Of a DNA stretch of 64,000 nt, positions 25,907-36,752 are shown piece after piece. Source of the stretch: Heyndrickxia acidicola (GTDB taxonomy: Bacteria; Bacillota; Bacilli; Bacillales; Bacillaceae_C); the NCBI RefSeq assembly GCF_001636425.1, contig NZ_KV440953.1:2957792-3021791 (forward strand), read 5' to 3'. The translations under genes were made by a program, and so were the position numbers. The notes below the pieces were generated by a model. The model had not been told where the DNA came from. It made no database searches and saw nothing but the letters and a program-made list of their open reading frames with translations. Numbering within the stretch: the first letter of the stretch is position 1; the number at the start of each line of letters is the position of its first letter.

Positions 25907-26110
25907 TTAATTTGCTTTTTCCTTTTCTTTTATGTAGCTTCGGCTTAGATTTTGAGATTTTACTTTCAAATAATCCTGCTTGCAAAAATAACCCAATAAC
26001 TTGCCGCTATACCAGTCATATACAGGAAGAACGACTTCAATTTCCTCCCCTATTTTCTTCAAACAATATGCGCATGTCGAAGTTACATCAAATGAATTAT
26101 TCTTACACAT
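25907..26110 (-). CDS. small cysteine-pair protein, hypothetical
   Basis: The 67 residues include TCAYCLKKIGEEIEVV near the start and GYFCKQDYLK near residue 42, a CxxC plus a lone Cys that could bind a metal. GAGGTG lies twelve bases upstream, farther than usual. An in-frame continuation after the stop (to 25718) leaves open that this is the front of a broken longer gene. The family is not recognised. Confidence 0.5.
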   Translation of the reverse strand: MCKNNSFDVTSTCAYCLKKIGEEIEVVLPVYDWYSGKLLGYFCKQDYLKVKSQNLSRSYIKEKEKAN

Positions 26111-26249
26111 TTGTTTGCTTCACACCTCTGCTGTTATTTTACCCAATGAATTAATTACCCGGTTTTACATTCCAGAAACCCGGGTACAAGGTGTTTAAAG
26201 AAATATTTTTAAAAGGGTGATGTAAAATTCGGCCTTTAAATGACATAGA

Positions 26250-26280
26250 AAGGGGCAGCTCTACAGGAAGCTGCCCCTCA
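26250..26280 (-). terminator. terminator of the gatCAB operon
   Basis: The perfect stem AGGGGCAGCT / AGCTGCCCCT (26251-26260 with 26269-26278) with TTTCT after it on the minus strand lies just past the gatB stop. Confidence 0.75.
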
Positions 26281-26284
26281 TTCA

Positions 26285-27715
26285 TTAACGCTTATTCATT
26301 TCTTCAATTAACAATTTATTAACCATAGGTGGATTTGCCTGTCCCTTTGTCGCTTTCATGATTTGTCCGACAAGGAAGCCTAAAGCCCGGTCTTTTCCAT
26401 TTTTATAATCTTCAATTGATTGCTGGTTCGCATCAAGGATTTCAGTAACGATTTTGAGCAAGGCTCCTTCGTCTGAAATTTGTACAAGCCCTTTCGCTTT
26501 TACAATTTCCTCTGCATCCCCGCCGTTTTCCACTAGCTCTTTAAATACTTTTTTAGCCAGTTTTGAAGACAAGGTTCCATTCTCAATCAGTTTAATCATG
26601 CCAGCAAGACCCGCTGGAGTAAGGGCTGTTTCATCCAGCTCTTTTTGGGCTGAGTTCAGGTATGCCGATACCTCACCCATTAACCAGTTTGATGCTTGTT
26701 TAGCATCTGCACCCTCACGCAGTGTTGCTTCAAAGAAATCGGACATTTCCTTCGTAAGGGTTAAAACCATTGCATCGTATGCAGGAAGTCCAAGCTCCTC
26801 TACATAGCGTGCTTTCCTTTGGTCCGGAAGCTCCGGAATTTCAGCACGGACTCTGTTCTTCCAGTCCTCATCGATATGAAGAGAAACTAAATCCGGTTCA
26901 GGGAAATATCTGTAGTCATCAGAGCCTTCCTTCACACGCATAAGAATCGTTTTTCCAGTTGCTTCATCAAATCTGCGTGTCTCCTGAAGAATGACGCCGC
27001 CTGACAGCAATTCCTTTTCTTGGCGGATCTGCTCAAACTCAAGGCCTTTACGGACATAGTTAAAGGAGTTCAAGTTCTTCAGTTCCGCTTTCGTGCCAAA
27101 TTTCTCTTGTCCATATGGACGAAGTGAGATGTTGGCATCGCAACGTAATGAACCCTCTTCCATTTTACAATCTGATACGCCTGTATACTGAATAATAGAT
27201 TTCAGCTTTTCAAGATAGGCATAGGCTTCTTCCGGTGTACGGATATCAGGCTCTGAAACAATCTCAATCAGCGGTGTTCCCTGGCGGTTATAATCCACAA
27301 GTGAGTAGCCGTCACCAGTATGGGTTGATTTTCCTGCATCCTCTTCTAAATGAATACGGGTAATGCCGATTTTTTTCTTCTTCCCATTGACTTCAATCTC
27401 AATCCAGCCGTGTTCTCCAATTGGCTTGTCAAACTGTGAGATTTGGTAAGCCTTCGGGTTATCTGGATAAAAATAGTTTTTCCGGTCAAACTTTGTCTCT
27501 GTCGCAATTTGGCAGTTCAATGCCATAGCCGCCTTCATCCCGAATTCAACGGCCCGCTTGTTTAAAACAGGCAATACGCCAGGATAACCAAGGTCGATTA
27601 CGTTTGTATTCGTATTAGGCTCTGCACCAAAATGGGCTGGCGCTGGAGAAAAGATTTTCGAGTCTGTTTTTAATTCAACATGGACCTCAAGTCCAATAAT
27701 CGTTTCAAAATTCAT
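26285..27715 (-). CDS. gatB: Asp-tRNA(Asn)/Glu-tRNA(Gln) amidotransferase subunit B
   Basis: It is subunit B of the GatCAB amidotransferase, which converts mischarged Glu-tRNA(Gln) and Asp-tRNA(Asn) to the amide forms. The N-terminal cradle begins [12 protein letters not shown], with [14 protein letters not shown] and [18 protein letters not shown] following as conserved blocks of the kinase-like domain. The C-terminal helical and YqeY-like domain (~330-476) binds tRNA. The 476 residues match the family. It ends the gatC-gatA-gatB operon, 15 bases after gatA. Confidence 0.97.
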   Translation of the reverse strand: MNFETIIGLEVHVELKTDSKIFSPAPAHFGAEPNTNTNVIDLGYPGVLPVLNKRAVEFGMKAAMALNCQIATETKFDRKNYFYPDNPKAYQISQFDKPIGEHGWIEIEVNGKKKKIGITRIHLEEDAGKSTHTGDGYSLVDYNRQGTPLIEIVSEPDIRTPEEAYAYLEKLKSIIQYTGVSDCKMEEGSLRCDANISLRPYGQEKFGTKAELKNLNSFNYVRKGLEFEQIRQEKELLSGGVILQETRRFDEATGKTILMRVKEGSDDYRYFPEPDLVSLHIDEDWKNRVRAEIPELPDQRKARYVEELGLPAYDAMVLTLTKEMSDFFEATLREGADAKQASNWLMGEVSAYLNSAQKELDETALTPAGLAGMIKLIENGTLSSKLAKKVFKELVENGGDAEEIVKAKGLVQISDEGALLKIVTEILDANQQSIEDYKNGKDRALGFLVGQIMKATKGQANPPMVNKLLIEEMNKR

Positions 27716-27730
27716 AGGTTACTCACCCCT

Positions 27731-29191
27731 TTACAATTGTGGTCTTTTTTTATGAAAGTCTGTTGCTTGCTCATAGGCATGGGCAACACGGTAAATGGTT
27801 GATTCGTCAAAGTGCTTGCCGATAATTTGAAGTCCAAGAGGCAGACCGGCTTCCGAAAATCCGCAAGGAACAGAAATACCAGGTACGCCCGCCAGATTCA
27901 CAGGAATTGTTAAAATGTCGTTTGCATACATTGTTAATGGATCATTGATTTTCTCTCCAATTTTAAAAGCAGGAGTTGGAGTCGTTGGTCCAATAATAAC
28001 ATCGTATTTTGCAAATACATCTTCAAAATCCTTTTTAATCAGCGTACGGACTTGCTGGGCTTTTTTATAATAAGCATCGTAATAACCTGAGCTTAATGCA
28101 AAGGTTCCAAGCATAATACGGCGCTTAACCTCATCTCCAAAGCCTTCGGAACGGGTTTTCTTATAAAGCTCCATAAGGTTTTCGGCATTCGGCGTGCGAT
28201 ATCCGTAACGGACACCGTCAAAGCGTGCAAGGTTGGAGGATGCTTCAGACGATGCAAGCAGGTAGTAAACCGCTACACCATATTTTGAGTGCGGAAGGGA
28301 TACTTCTTCCCATGTAGCGCCAAGTCCTTCAAGTACTTTTAAAGCCTTTAAGACGGACTGTCTTGCGTCTTCTCCTACACCTTCTCCTAAATACTCCTTC
28401 GGCACACCAATTTTCAAGCCTTTTACATCCCCTGTGAGGGATTGCACATAATTCGGCACATCTACATCGGCAGAAGTGGAATCATGCGGATCAAGACCAG
28501 AAATGGCCTGTAGCAGATAAGCATTATCTTCAACATTGCGTGTAATCGGACCGATCTGGTCAAGAGAGGAAGCGAAAGCAATAAGACCAAAACGTGATAC
28601 ACGTCCATATGTTGGTTTTAGACCGACAACACCGCAGAATGCAGCTGGCTGGCGAATCGATCCGCCCGTATCCGATCCAAGTGAAAATGGCACCTCTCCT
28701 GCTGCAACTGAAGCTGCAGAGCCGCCTGATGAACCGCCAGGAACGGTTTCGAGATTCCATGGATTAAACGTTTTTTGGAAGCCGGAGTTCTCTGTAGATG
28801 AACCCATTGCAAACTCATCCATGTTTAATTTCCCAATTGTAATCGTATTGGCTTGATGAAGTTTTCCCATAACACTTGCATCATAGATAGGATTAAAATT
28901 TTCAAGAATCTTGCTTCCTGAAGTGGTTCTTAGGCTTTTCGTTACGATGTTATCCTTGATTCCGATAGGCATACCGAATAGGATATTCTTGGACTCTTCA
29001 GTGCCCAGCTTTTCGTCAAGTTCTTTTGCCTTTTGTCTCGCATTTTCATCATCCAATGTCAGGAAGGCCTGAACCTTTCCATCTACTTCTTGGATTTTCT
29101 TATAGGATTCTTCAACAAGATCCGATACCTTAATTTCTTTCTTATGTAAAAACTCGTGCAGCTCAGCAATTTTATGATCAAATAAAGTCAT
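27731..29191 (-). CDS. gatA: Asp-tRNA(Asn)/Glu-tRNA(Gln) amidotransferase subunit A
   Basis: It is the glutaminase subunit of GatCAB, an amidase-signature enzyme that supplies ammonia to GatB. The Ser-cisSer-Lys triad is visible: Lys in [13 protein letters not shown], and the two serines in [16 protein letters not shown] and [18 protein letters not shown]. The 486 residues are the normal length. GAGGGG lies before the ATG, and gatC ends twelve bases upstream. Confidence 0.97.
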   Translation of the reverse strand: MTLFDHKIAELHEFLHKKEIKVSDLVEESYKKIQEVDGKVQAFLTLDDENARQKAKELDEKLGTEESKNILFGMPIGIKDNIVTKSLRTTSGSKILENFNPIYDASVMGKLHQANTITIGKLNMDEFAMGSSTENSGFQKTFNPWNLETVPGGSSGGSAASVAAGEVPFSLGSDTGGSIRQPAAFCGVVGLKPTYGRVSRFGLIAFASSLDQIGPITRNVEDNAYLLQAISGLDPHDSTSADVDVPNYVQSLTGDVKGLKIGVPKEYLGEGVGEDARQSVLKALKVLEGLGATWEEVSLPHSKYGVAVYYLLASSEASSNLARFDGVRYGYRTPNAENLMELYKKTRSEGFGDEVKRRIMLGTFALSSGYYDAYYKKAQQVRTLIKKDFEDVFAKYDVIIGPTTPTPAFKIGEKINDPLTMYANDILTIPVNLAGVPGISVPCGFSEAGLPLGLQIIGKHFDESTIYRVAHAYEQATDFHKKRPQL

Positions 29192-29203
29192 GATTTCCCC
29201 TCC

Positions 29204-29494
29204 TTATTCCAAAACAGATGGAACGCGAATTTGCCCATCCTTATGATCAGGCGCATTTTTCAGGACTTCCTCCTGAGGCAGGCCTTTCTCAGCTTTGTCT
29301 TCACGCATAACATTTTGAATAGCCAATACGTGTGTTGTTGGTTCTACATTTTCGGTATTTAATTCATTTAAGGATTCAGCCATGCTGATAATGTCATCTA
29401 ATTGCTTTGTAAATCGTTCAATTTCTTCAGCTTTAAATTCAAGTCTTGCCAAATGAGCAACATGCTCAACCTGGTCTTTAGAAATTCTTGACAT
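29204..29494 (-). CDS. gatC: Asp-tRNA(Asn)/Glu-tRNA(Gln) amidotransferase subunit C
   Basis: This small subunit wraps and stabilises GatA and Gat[21 protein letters not shown] and the C-terminal [11 protein letters not shown] are the family's conserved ends. The ATG at 29494 follows GGAGGTGAATGGA and gives 96 residues, the usual length. A longer frame up to 29557 adds unlike sequence. It heads the gatCAB operon. Confidence 0.95.
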   Translation of the reverse strand: MSRISKDQVEHVAHLARLEFKAEEIERFTKQLDDIISMAESLNELNTENVEPTTHVLAIQNVMREDKAEKGLPQEEVLKNAPDHKDGQIRVPSVLE

Positions 29495-29725
29495 TCCATT
29501 CACCTCCAAGGTTATTCGAACACTCGCAATACTATTGATAATAGCAGAATTGACCACTAATAAGCAAGAGGACAGGCCATCCTTGCGGGCCTGTCCCTAC
29601 ATCTTTCCTTATAGGCGTGCTGACTGGTTTTCTGCAGTCTCCTCTTGATATTTTTCAATTTCCCATTTTACCGATTAAGTAAGAAAAATTTATCTGTTAT
29701 ACACAAAGCAACACTCTAAACCAAA

Positions 29726-29887
29726 GGCTGTTTTCGCATAGATTGTTGCTTTACGTATAAGGGATTATTCCGTATGTTGTCTGTCTTCGTGGCATCTTTT
29801 TGTGCGCTATTCCCAAGTCTTAATACTGAATATATATAATAAATGATATTACTGTGTCCAATAGCAACAAAGTTTATGAAAAGAGCC
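29726..29887. repeat. MITE-like element, family M copy 3
   Basis: This is a full-length copy. It starts GGCTGTTTTCGCATAGATTG and ends in AGCAACAAAGTTTATGAAAA then GAGCC, whose complement matches the left end. It lies in the gap between gatC and aceA. The rest of that gap (29495-30053) shows a hairpin at about 29570-29598 without a T run and no gene. Confidence 0.75.
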
Positions 29888-30054
29888 TAAACCAAAACAG
29901 CCTTTATTTTACTGTATTCCCCTCTGCTTCTGAAGGCAAGATTGGTAAAATGTTTAACATGGAATGCTCAATGCAATCTCTGTCTAGCTCCAAAGCCTAT
30001 CTTAGTCTAAATAGACAGAAATTATGGTGTAATCTGGTTATCGAAGTCCTTTTC

Positions 30055-30090
30055 AAAAAAGCGAGGTATATCCTTATGGAATACCCCGCT
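30055..30090 (-). terminator. terminator of the aceBA operon
   Basis: GCGAGGTAT pairs with ATACCCCGC (one mismatch) and is followed on the minus strand by six T, directly after the aceA stop. Confidence 0.8.
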
Positions 30091-30100
30091 CATATATCCA

Positions 30101-31378
30101 TTATATGCTGGTAAATTGTTCTTCCTCCGTTGAACCTTTAAGGGCTGTTGTAGAAGAAGTTCCTCCGGTAATAACCATCGATACCTCATCAAAATAGCCT
30201 GTTCCTACTTCTCTTTGATGCCTTGTGGCTGTATAGCCAAGCGGTTCGTTTGCAAACTCAGCCTCCTGAAGCTCTGAATAAGCCGCCATTCCTCTTTCCT
30301 GATAGCCTTTTGCCAGCTCGAACATACTGTTATTTAGCGCATGGAAGCCTGCAAGTGTTACAAATTGGAATTTGTAACCCATCTTTCCAAGCTCCTGCTG
30401 AAAGCTTGCGATTGCCTTTCCATCCAGCTTCTTACGCCAGTTGAAGGACGGAGAACAATTATATGCAAGCAGTTTTCCTGGGAACTTTTCATGGATGGCT
30501 TTTGCAAACAGGCGCGCTTCTTCCATATTTGGTTCAGACGTTTCGCACCAGATCAGGTCTGCATATGGGGCGTAGGCCAATCCTCTTGAAATTGCTTGCT
30601 CAAGTCCAGGCTTTGTCCGGTAAAAGCCTTCGAGGGTGCGCTCACCTGTAATAAACGGTGCATCATATGGATCCGCATCACTGGTAATTAAATCGGCTGC
30701 ATTGGCATCCGTTCTTGCAATTAAAACTGTTGGCACTCCCATCACATCTGCAGCCAGGCGCGCAGAAATTAAATTACGGACCGCTGTTTGTGTCGGCAGC
30801 AGGACTTTGCCTCCTAAGTGCCCGCATTTCTTTTCAGAGGAAAGCTGGTCTTCAAAATGAACGGCAGCAGCTCCTGCTTCAATCATGGATTTCATCAATT
30901 CAAAAACATTTAACTGACCACCAAAACCTGCTTCTGCATCTGCAATAATCGGTGCAAACCAGTCAATGCTTTTGTCTCCTTCTACGTGATGAATTTGGTC
31001 CGCTCTTTGAAGTGCCTGATTAATGCGCTTTACCACCTGGGGAACGCTATTTGCAGGATACAGGCTTTGGTCAGGATACATATGTCCAGAAAGATTGGCG
31101 TCAGCAGCGACTTGCCATCCGCTTAAATAAATCGCCTTTAATCCTGCCTTGACCTGCTGGACTGCCTGGTTTCCCGTTAACGCTCCCAGTGCTGGAACAT
31201 ACTCCTCTCGATGCAAAAGCTCCCAGAACTTCTCCGCCCCGTGCTGTGCAAGAGTATAAGCAATATCAAGCGATCCCCTCAGCCTCAAAACATCTTCAGC
31301 CGTATAAGTACGTGTCACTCCGCTCCAACGTGTATCCTGCTCCCAGCTTTCTTGCAATTTATCGGCTTTTCTATTCAT
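30101..31378 (-). CDS. aceA: isocitrate lyase
   Basis: It cleaves isocitrate to glyoxylate and succinate, the first step of the glyoxylate shunt used for growth on acetate or fatty acids. [17 protein letters not shown] near residue 188 contains the catalytic KKCGH motif. [12 protein letters not shown] binds the metal-substrate complex and YNCSPSFNW near residue 315 is the second signature. The 425 residues fit the short bacterial form. The ATG at 31378 with AAGGGAT upstream is preferred over an ATG nine bases earlier that abuts its own ribosome site. It follows aceB with a family M repeat between them. Confidence 0.95.
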   Translation of the reverse strand: MNRKADKLQESWEQDTRWSGVTRTYTAEDVLRLRGSLDIAYTLAQHGAEKFWELLHREEYVPALGALTGNQAVQQVKAGLKAIYLSGWQVAADANLSGHMYPDQSLYPANSVPQVVKRINQALQRADQIHHVEGDKSIDWFAPIIADAEAGFGGQLNVFELMKSMIEAGAAAVHFEDQLSSEKKCGHLGGKVLLPTQTAVRNLISARLAADVMGVPTVLIARTDANAADLITSDADPYDAPFITGERTLEGFYRTKPGLEQAISRGLAYAPYADLIWCETSEPNMEEARLFAKAIHEKFPGKLLAYNCSPSFNWRKKLDGKAIASFQQELGKMGYKFQFVTLAGFHALNNSMFELAKGYQERGMAAYSELQEAEFANEPLGYTATRHQREVGTGYFDEVSMVITGGTSSTTALKGSTEEEQFTSI

Positions 31379-31416
31379 TTCCTTCATCCCTTCTTTGATT
31401 TCAATATTTTTTCATT

Positions 31417-31571
31417 GGCTGTTTTCGCGTTGCTTTACGTACAAAGAATGATTCCGTGAGTTGTCTGTCTTCATGGCATCTTTTCGTAAGCTCTTCACAA
31501 GTTTTAATACCGAACATATATTTAAAATGATATTTTTGTGTCCAATAGCAACAAAGTTTACGAAAAGAGCC
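31417..31571. repeat. MITE-like element, family M copy 4, inside the aceB-aceA operon
   Basis: It starts GGCTGTTTTCGCGTTGCTTT (slightly shortened left end) and ends AGCAACAAAGTTTACGAAAA then GAGCC. It fills nearly the whole 191-base space between aceB and aceA. Any transcript from aceB into aceA must include it as RNA. Confidence 0.75.
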
Positions 31572-31578
31572 TTTTCGT

Positions 31579-33156
31579 TTAAAGCAATGCGTATCCTGGT
31601 ATGGTTAAAAAATCCTGAAATTCATCTTCCGTGATTAGACTGGCAAACAATTCTCCCGCTTCTTGAACTTTTTCTCTGCCCATCTCTTGCTGAATCAATT
31701 GAATCTCTTCATTCTTGATTTCTTGGTACATGTCAAACGTAACCTTCCTTCCATCCTCCATCACTCCTTTTGGATGGCGGATCCATTGCCAGATCTGTGC
31801 TCGGGAAATTTCAGCTGTAGCAGCATCCTCCATTAAGTGGTGGATGGGTACTGCTCCCCTTCCCCTCAGCCAGGCGGTTATATACCTTAAACCCACACGA
31901 ATGTTCTGCCTTACTCCTTCTTCTGTTATATTTCCTGCAGGTACAGCCAGCAGATCTTGTTCTGACACCTCGAAATCAATCTGTTTCTGTGAATCTATTT
32001 GATTTGAACTCTTCATTTCTTTATTAAAAACCTCCATGGCTACCTTCACGAGTGCAGGGTGTGCCACCCACGTGCCATCGTGTCCATCCTGCACCTCTCT
32101 TTCTTTATCCTGGCGTACCTTGTTAAAGGCCTCCTCATTTTTCTGCTCGTCTCCTTTTACAGGAATCTGTGCAGTCATTCCCCCAATTGCCGGCGCCATT
32201 CTGCGATGGCAGGTTTTAATGGTGAGTAGTGAATACGACCTCATAAATGGAGCTGTCATTGTAACCAGTGAACGATCCGGCAATATGACATTAGGCTGGT
32301 TTCTCAGCTTCTTTAAATAGCTGAAGATGTAATCCCATCTGCCGCAGTTCAGTCCTGCTGAATGCTCCTTTAACTCATAAAGAATTTCATCCATTTCAAA
32401 GGCTGCTGGAAGGGTCTCAATCAGTACTGTCGCTTTAATGGTTCCTTTAGGAATTCCAATGAATTTCTGGGCAAAGGTGAAAACATCATTCCAAAGTCTT
32501 GCTTCCAAATGACTCTCAAGCTTGGGTAAATAAAAGTAAGGGCCCGTGCCTTTCTCCACAAGATGGATCGCATTATGAAAAAAATACAAACCAAAATCAT
32601 ACAAGCTTGCGGAAATAGGTTTCCCATCCACCAATACATGCTTCTCTTCCAAATGCCATCCCCTTGGCCTGACAAACAAAACGGCGGTTTCCTTATTCAG
32701 CACATAGGTTTTTCCATTCTCCCCGTATACAGCAATGGTTCTATCTACCGCATCTCTCAGATTCCGCTGTCCATCCATCACATTTTCCCATGTAGGCGAT
32801 GTCGCATCCTCCAAACATGCCATAAACACCTTTGCCCCCGAATTCATTGCGTTAATAATCATCTTTCGATCTGGCGGCCCTGTAATTTCCACCCGGCGAT
32901 CTTGAAGATCGGCTGGAAGCGGCGAGATAGACCAATCTCCATTTCGAATGGGTTCCGTTTCAGAAAGAAAGTGAGGGAGTTTTCCTCCGTCCATTTCCTG
33001 TTGTTTGCACTCTCTGTTCTGTAACTGTTTCTTTCGTTCATTTCCAAAGTGCCTCTCAAGTTGTTCAATAAAATGTAAAGCACCTGGTGTTAAAAGATCT
33101 TCATACTTTGCTTTCAGCTCCTTAGCTACGGATATTCCAGCCGTTTGAGTATCCAT
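31579..33156 (-). CDS. aceB: malate synthase A
   Basis: It condenses glyoxylate with acetyl-CoA to malate, the second step of the glyoxylate shunt. VEITGPPDRKMIINAMNSGA and VFMACLEDATSPTWENVM lie in the N-terminal TIM-barrel, with FVRPRGWHLEEKHV near residue 165. DGTWVAHPALVKVA is the C-terminal signature, and ATAEISRAQIWQWIRH near residue 445 holds the general-base region. The 525 residues match the A isoform. It heads the aceB-aceA pair, and its upstream region is A/T-rich with no CcpA site that I could identify. Confidence 0.96.
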   Translation of the reverse strand: MDTQTAGISVAKELKAKYEDLLTPGALHFIEQLERHFGNERKKQLQNRECKQQEMDGGKLPHFLSETEPIRNGDWSISPLPADLQDRRVEITGPPDRKMIINAMNSGAKVFMACLEDATSPTWENVMDGQRNLRDAVDRTIAVYGENGKTYVLNKETAVLFVRPRGWHLEEKHVLVDGKPISASLYDFGLYFFHNAIHLVEKGTGPYFYLPKLESHLEARLWNDVFTFAQKFIGIPKGTIKATVLIETLPAAFEMDEILYELKEHSAGLNCGRWDYIFSYLKKLRNQPNVILPDRSLVTMTAPFMRSYSLLTIKTCHRRMAPAIGGMTAQIPVKGDEQKNEEAFNKVRQDKEREVQDGHDGTWVAHPALVKVAMEVFNKEMKSSNQIDSQKQIDFEVSEQDLLAVPAGNITEEGVRQNIRVGLRYITAWLRGRGAVPIHHLMEDAATAEISRAQIWQWIRHPKGVMEDGRKVTFDMYQEIKNEEIQLIQQEMGREKVQEAGELFASLITEDEFQDFLTIPGYALL

Positions 33157-33350
33157 CTTTTCACATCACTCCTTTAATATTGTTATAAAACAATTTACTA
33201 ATTTATGTTTGTATTATATAACAGAAGATCAAAGACTGGAACTATTTTTTTGAAATTTTCTATAAATATTTTCGACATTTCTCGTATTGTTTTATGACGG
33301 CTTCCCTTAAACCGCTCCATCAAGCTAATAGACATGGAAAATCCTCAAAT

Positions 33351-33397
33351 AAAAAAGCTGATAAAAGAAGAGGCTTTCTCTTTTTTATCAGCTTTTT
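33351..33397 (-). terminator. terminator of camS
   Basis: AAAAAGCTGATAAAA pairs with TTTTATCAGCTTTTT, with an inner AGAG/CTCT pair, immediately after the camS stop. Confidence 0.85.
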
Positions 33398-33401
33398 CAG
33401 C

Positions 33402-34577
33402 TTATTGATATATATGGACAGATGTATCTGTTTGGCCAGGGCTCCTTGTTATAAGGGCTTTTATATCGCCGCCAGCCGTAATCTTTATTTGCAAGTCTAT
33501 GGTATCCGGGAAAATAGATGGTACAATCCCCGCTATATATTGTGTAAAACCAATAACTTCAGCTTCTCCAAAAAATTGGAGAGGAATTTCTGCTTTTAAT
33601 TGAGTAAGCTTATTTCCGTTATAGAATGCACGCCCAATTACTCCATTATAATTAGGAAAATAGTTCTCTACCCGCTTTTTAAACTTATCAAAAACACCTG
33701 CATCGTGCGGGTGATCTGAATCAGCCTGCGATGACGGGAAAAGATAATATTGATTTTGAATGGCATTCCAGCTCCCAATGGAGGAGCTTCCCGCCGGAAC
33801 ATTAGTATAGGCAAAATAATTTCCTGGAACAACTGAATCCTTATCCTTCTGCTCAAATAAGGCAATGGTGATCGGGACATTCTTCAATTCGCTCATAGCA
33901 CGGAGTCGTTTTACCACTTCAGCAGCAATGCTTTTTCCCTCACTGTCTATTGCAGCCTGAGAGAGAGAAGATTGGGTGGTCGTCCCATTTTGGCTTTGAT
34001 AAGAATTCGTTGAATTAAGTGCCAAACCTATGACGACGCCACCTAGCCTCACTGTATTTTTATCCGTCTTAACTAAATAGTCATGTTCCAGGATATTAGC
34101 AAGATAGATCGGGCTATTTTGATTTTGTGAATCGATTGAACCTTTCCCGCTTAAAGGAGGATTTAATCCAATATTTTGACTGGGTGGATTTACTTCCTTT
34201 TGTACAGCCTTCCACTGGCTTGGTGTAAACTTACGGTTAAGCCACATCTTCAAGGTATCCGCGTCCAGTATCTGCCCTTCCTGGAACAGATATTTCTCAG
34301 GCGAATACGTGGTTTTCGCTACACGAAGGAGCCCCGTTTCAAATTCCTGAATATCATAGCGGGTGTTTAAATTATTGACGGTCAAACCTCTGCTTTTACT
34401 CGGCTTATATGGCAATATCGTTCGATAATAATTATCGGATATTTGGTAATTTGGTATAATCGCTGTCTCTTTTTGATTGTTTTTTTCTTGCACAACCTTA
34501 TCCTCTGACCCGAAATTCGAAGTACATCCTGCTGTTAGCAAGACTACTGTTACTAGTAATGGCAACCATTTTTTCAT
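33402..34577 (-). CDS. camS: CamS-family lipoprotein (YerH)
   Basis: The signal peptide MKKWLPLLVTVVLLTAGC ends in a lipobox with the lipidated Cys18. The ~370-residue mature part shares the CamS fold region, for example YDIQEFETGLLRVAK and FSPEKYLFQEGQILD-type sequence. In enterococci and staphylococci the signal peptide of CamS yields the cAM373 sex-pheromone peptide; whether that happens here is unknown. The role in Bacillus is unsettled. It lies just downstream of ligA, as yerH does in B. subtilis. AAAGGTGG precedes the ATG. Confidence 0.9.
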   Translation of the reverse strand: MKKWLPLLVTVVLLTAGCTSNFGSEDKVVQEKNNQKETAIIPNYQISDNYYRTILPYKPSKSRGLTVNNLNTRYDIQEFETGLLRVAKTTYSPEKYLFQEGQILDADTLKMWLNRKFTPSQWKAVQKEVNPPSQNIGLNPPLSGKGSIDSQNQNSPIYLANILEHDYLVKTDKNTVRLGGVVIGLALNSTNSYQSQNGTTTQSSLSQAAIDSEGKSIAAEVVKRLRAMSELKNVPITIALFEQKDKDSVVPGNYFAYTNVPAGSSSIGSWNAIQNQYYLFPSSQADSDHPHDAGVFDKFKKRVENYFPNYNGVIGRAFYNGNKLTQLKAEIPLQFFGEAEVIGFTQYIAGIVPSIFPDTIDLQIKITAGGDIKALITRSPGQTDTSVHIYQ

Positions 34578-34608
34578 GCTGATTCTTCCACCTTTATTAC
34601 ATACTAAA

Positions 34609-34638
34609 GGAAAGCCTTCCCCAATGGTTTCCTTTTAA
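34609..34638 (-). terminator. weak terminator or processing hairpin between ligA and camS
   Basis: AAAGGAAA pairs with TTTCCTTT around a short interior. The minus-strand exit has only a short T run, so partial read-through into camS is likely. Confidence 0.45.
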
Positions 34639-34643
34639 GAAGC

Positions 34644-36668
<2,025 letters not shown>

Positions 36669-36752
36669 TTATAGCCTCCATCCTTATGAACAGAATGAAG
36701 ACTGAAATTCTCTTGGATAAAATGGGCACTTTCCCTAAAAACAACTGATGCA

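Noticed and set aside
29570-29598. Terminator upstream of gatC
   Set aside because: A GACAGGCC / GGCCTGTC stem is present, but neither strand has a following T run, and no gene clearly ends there.
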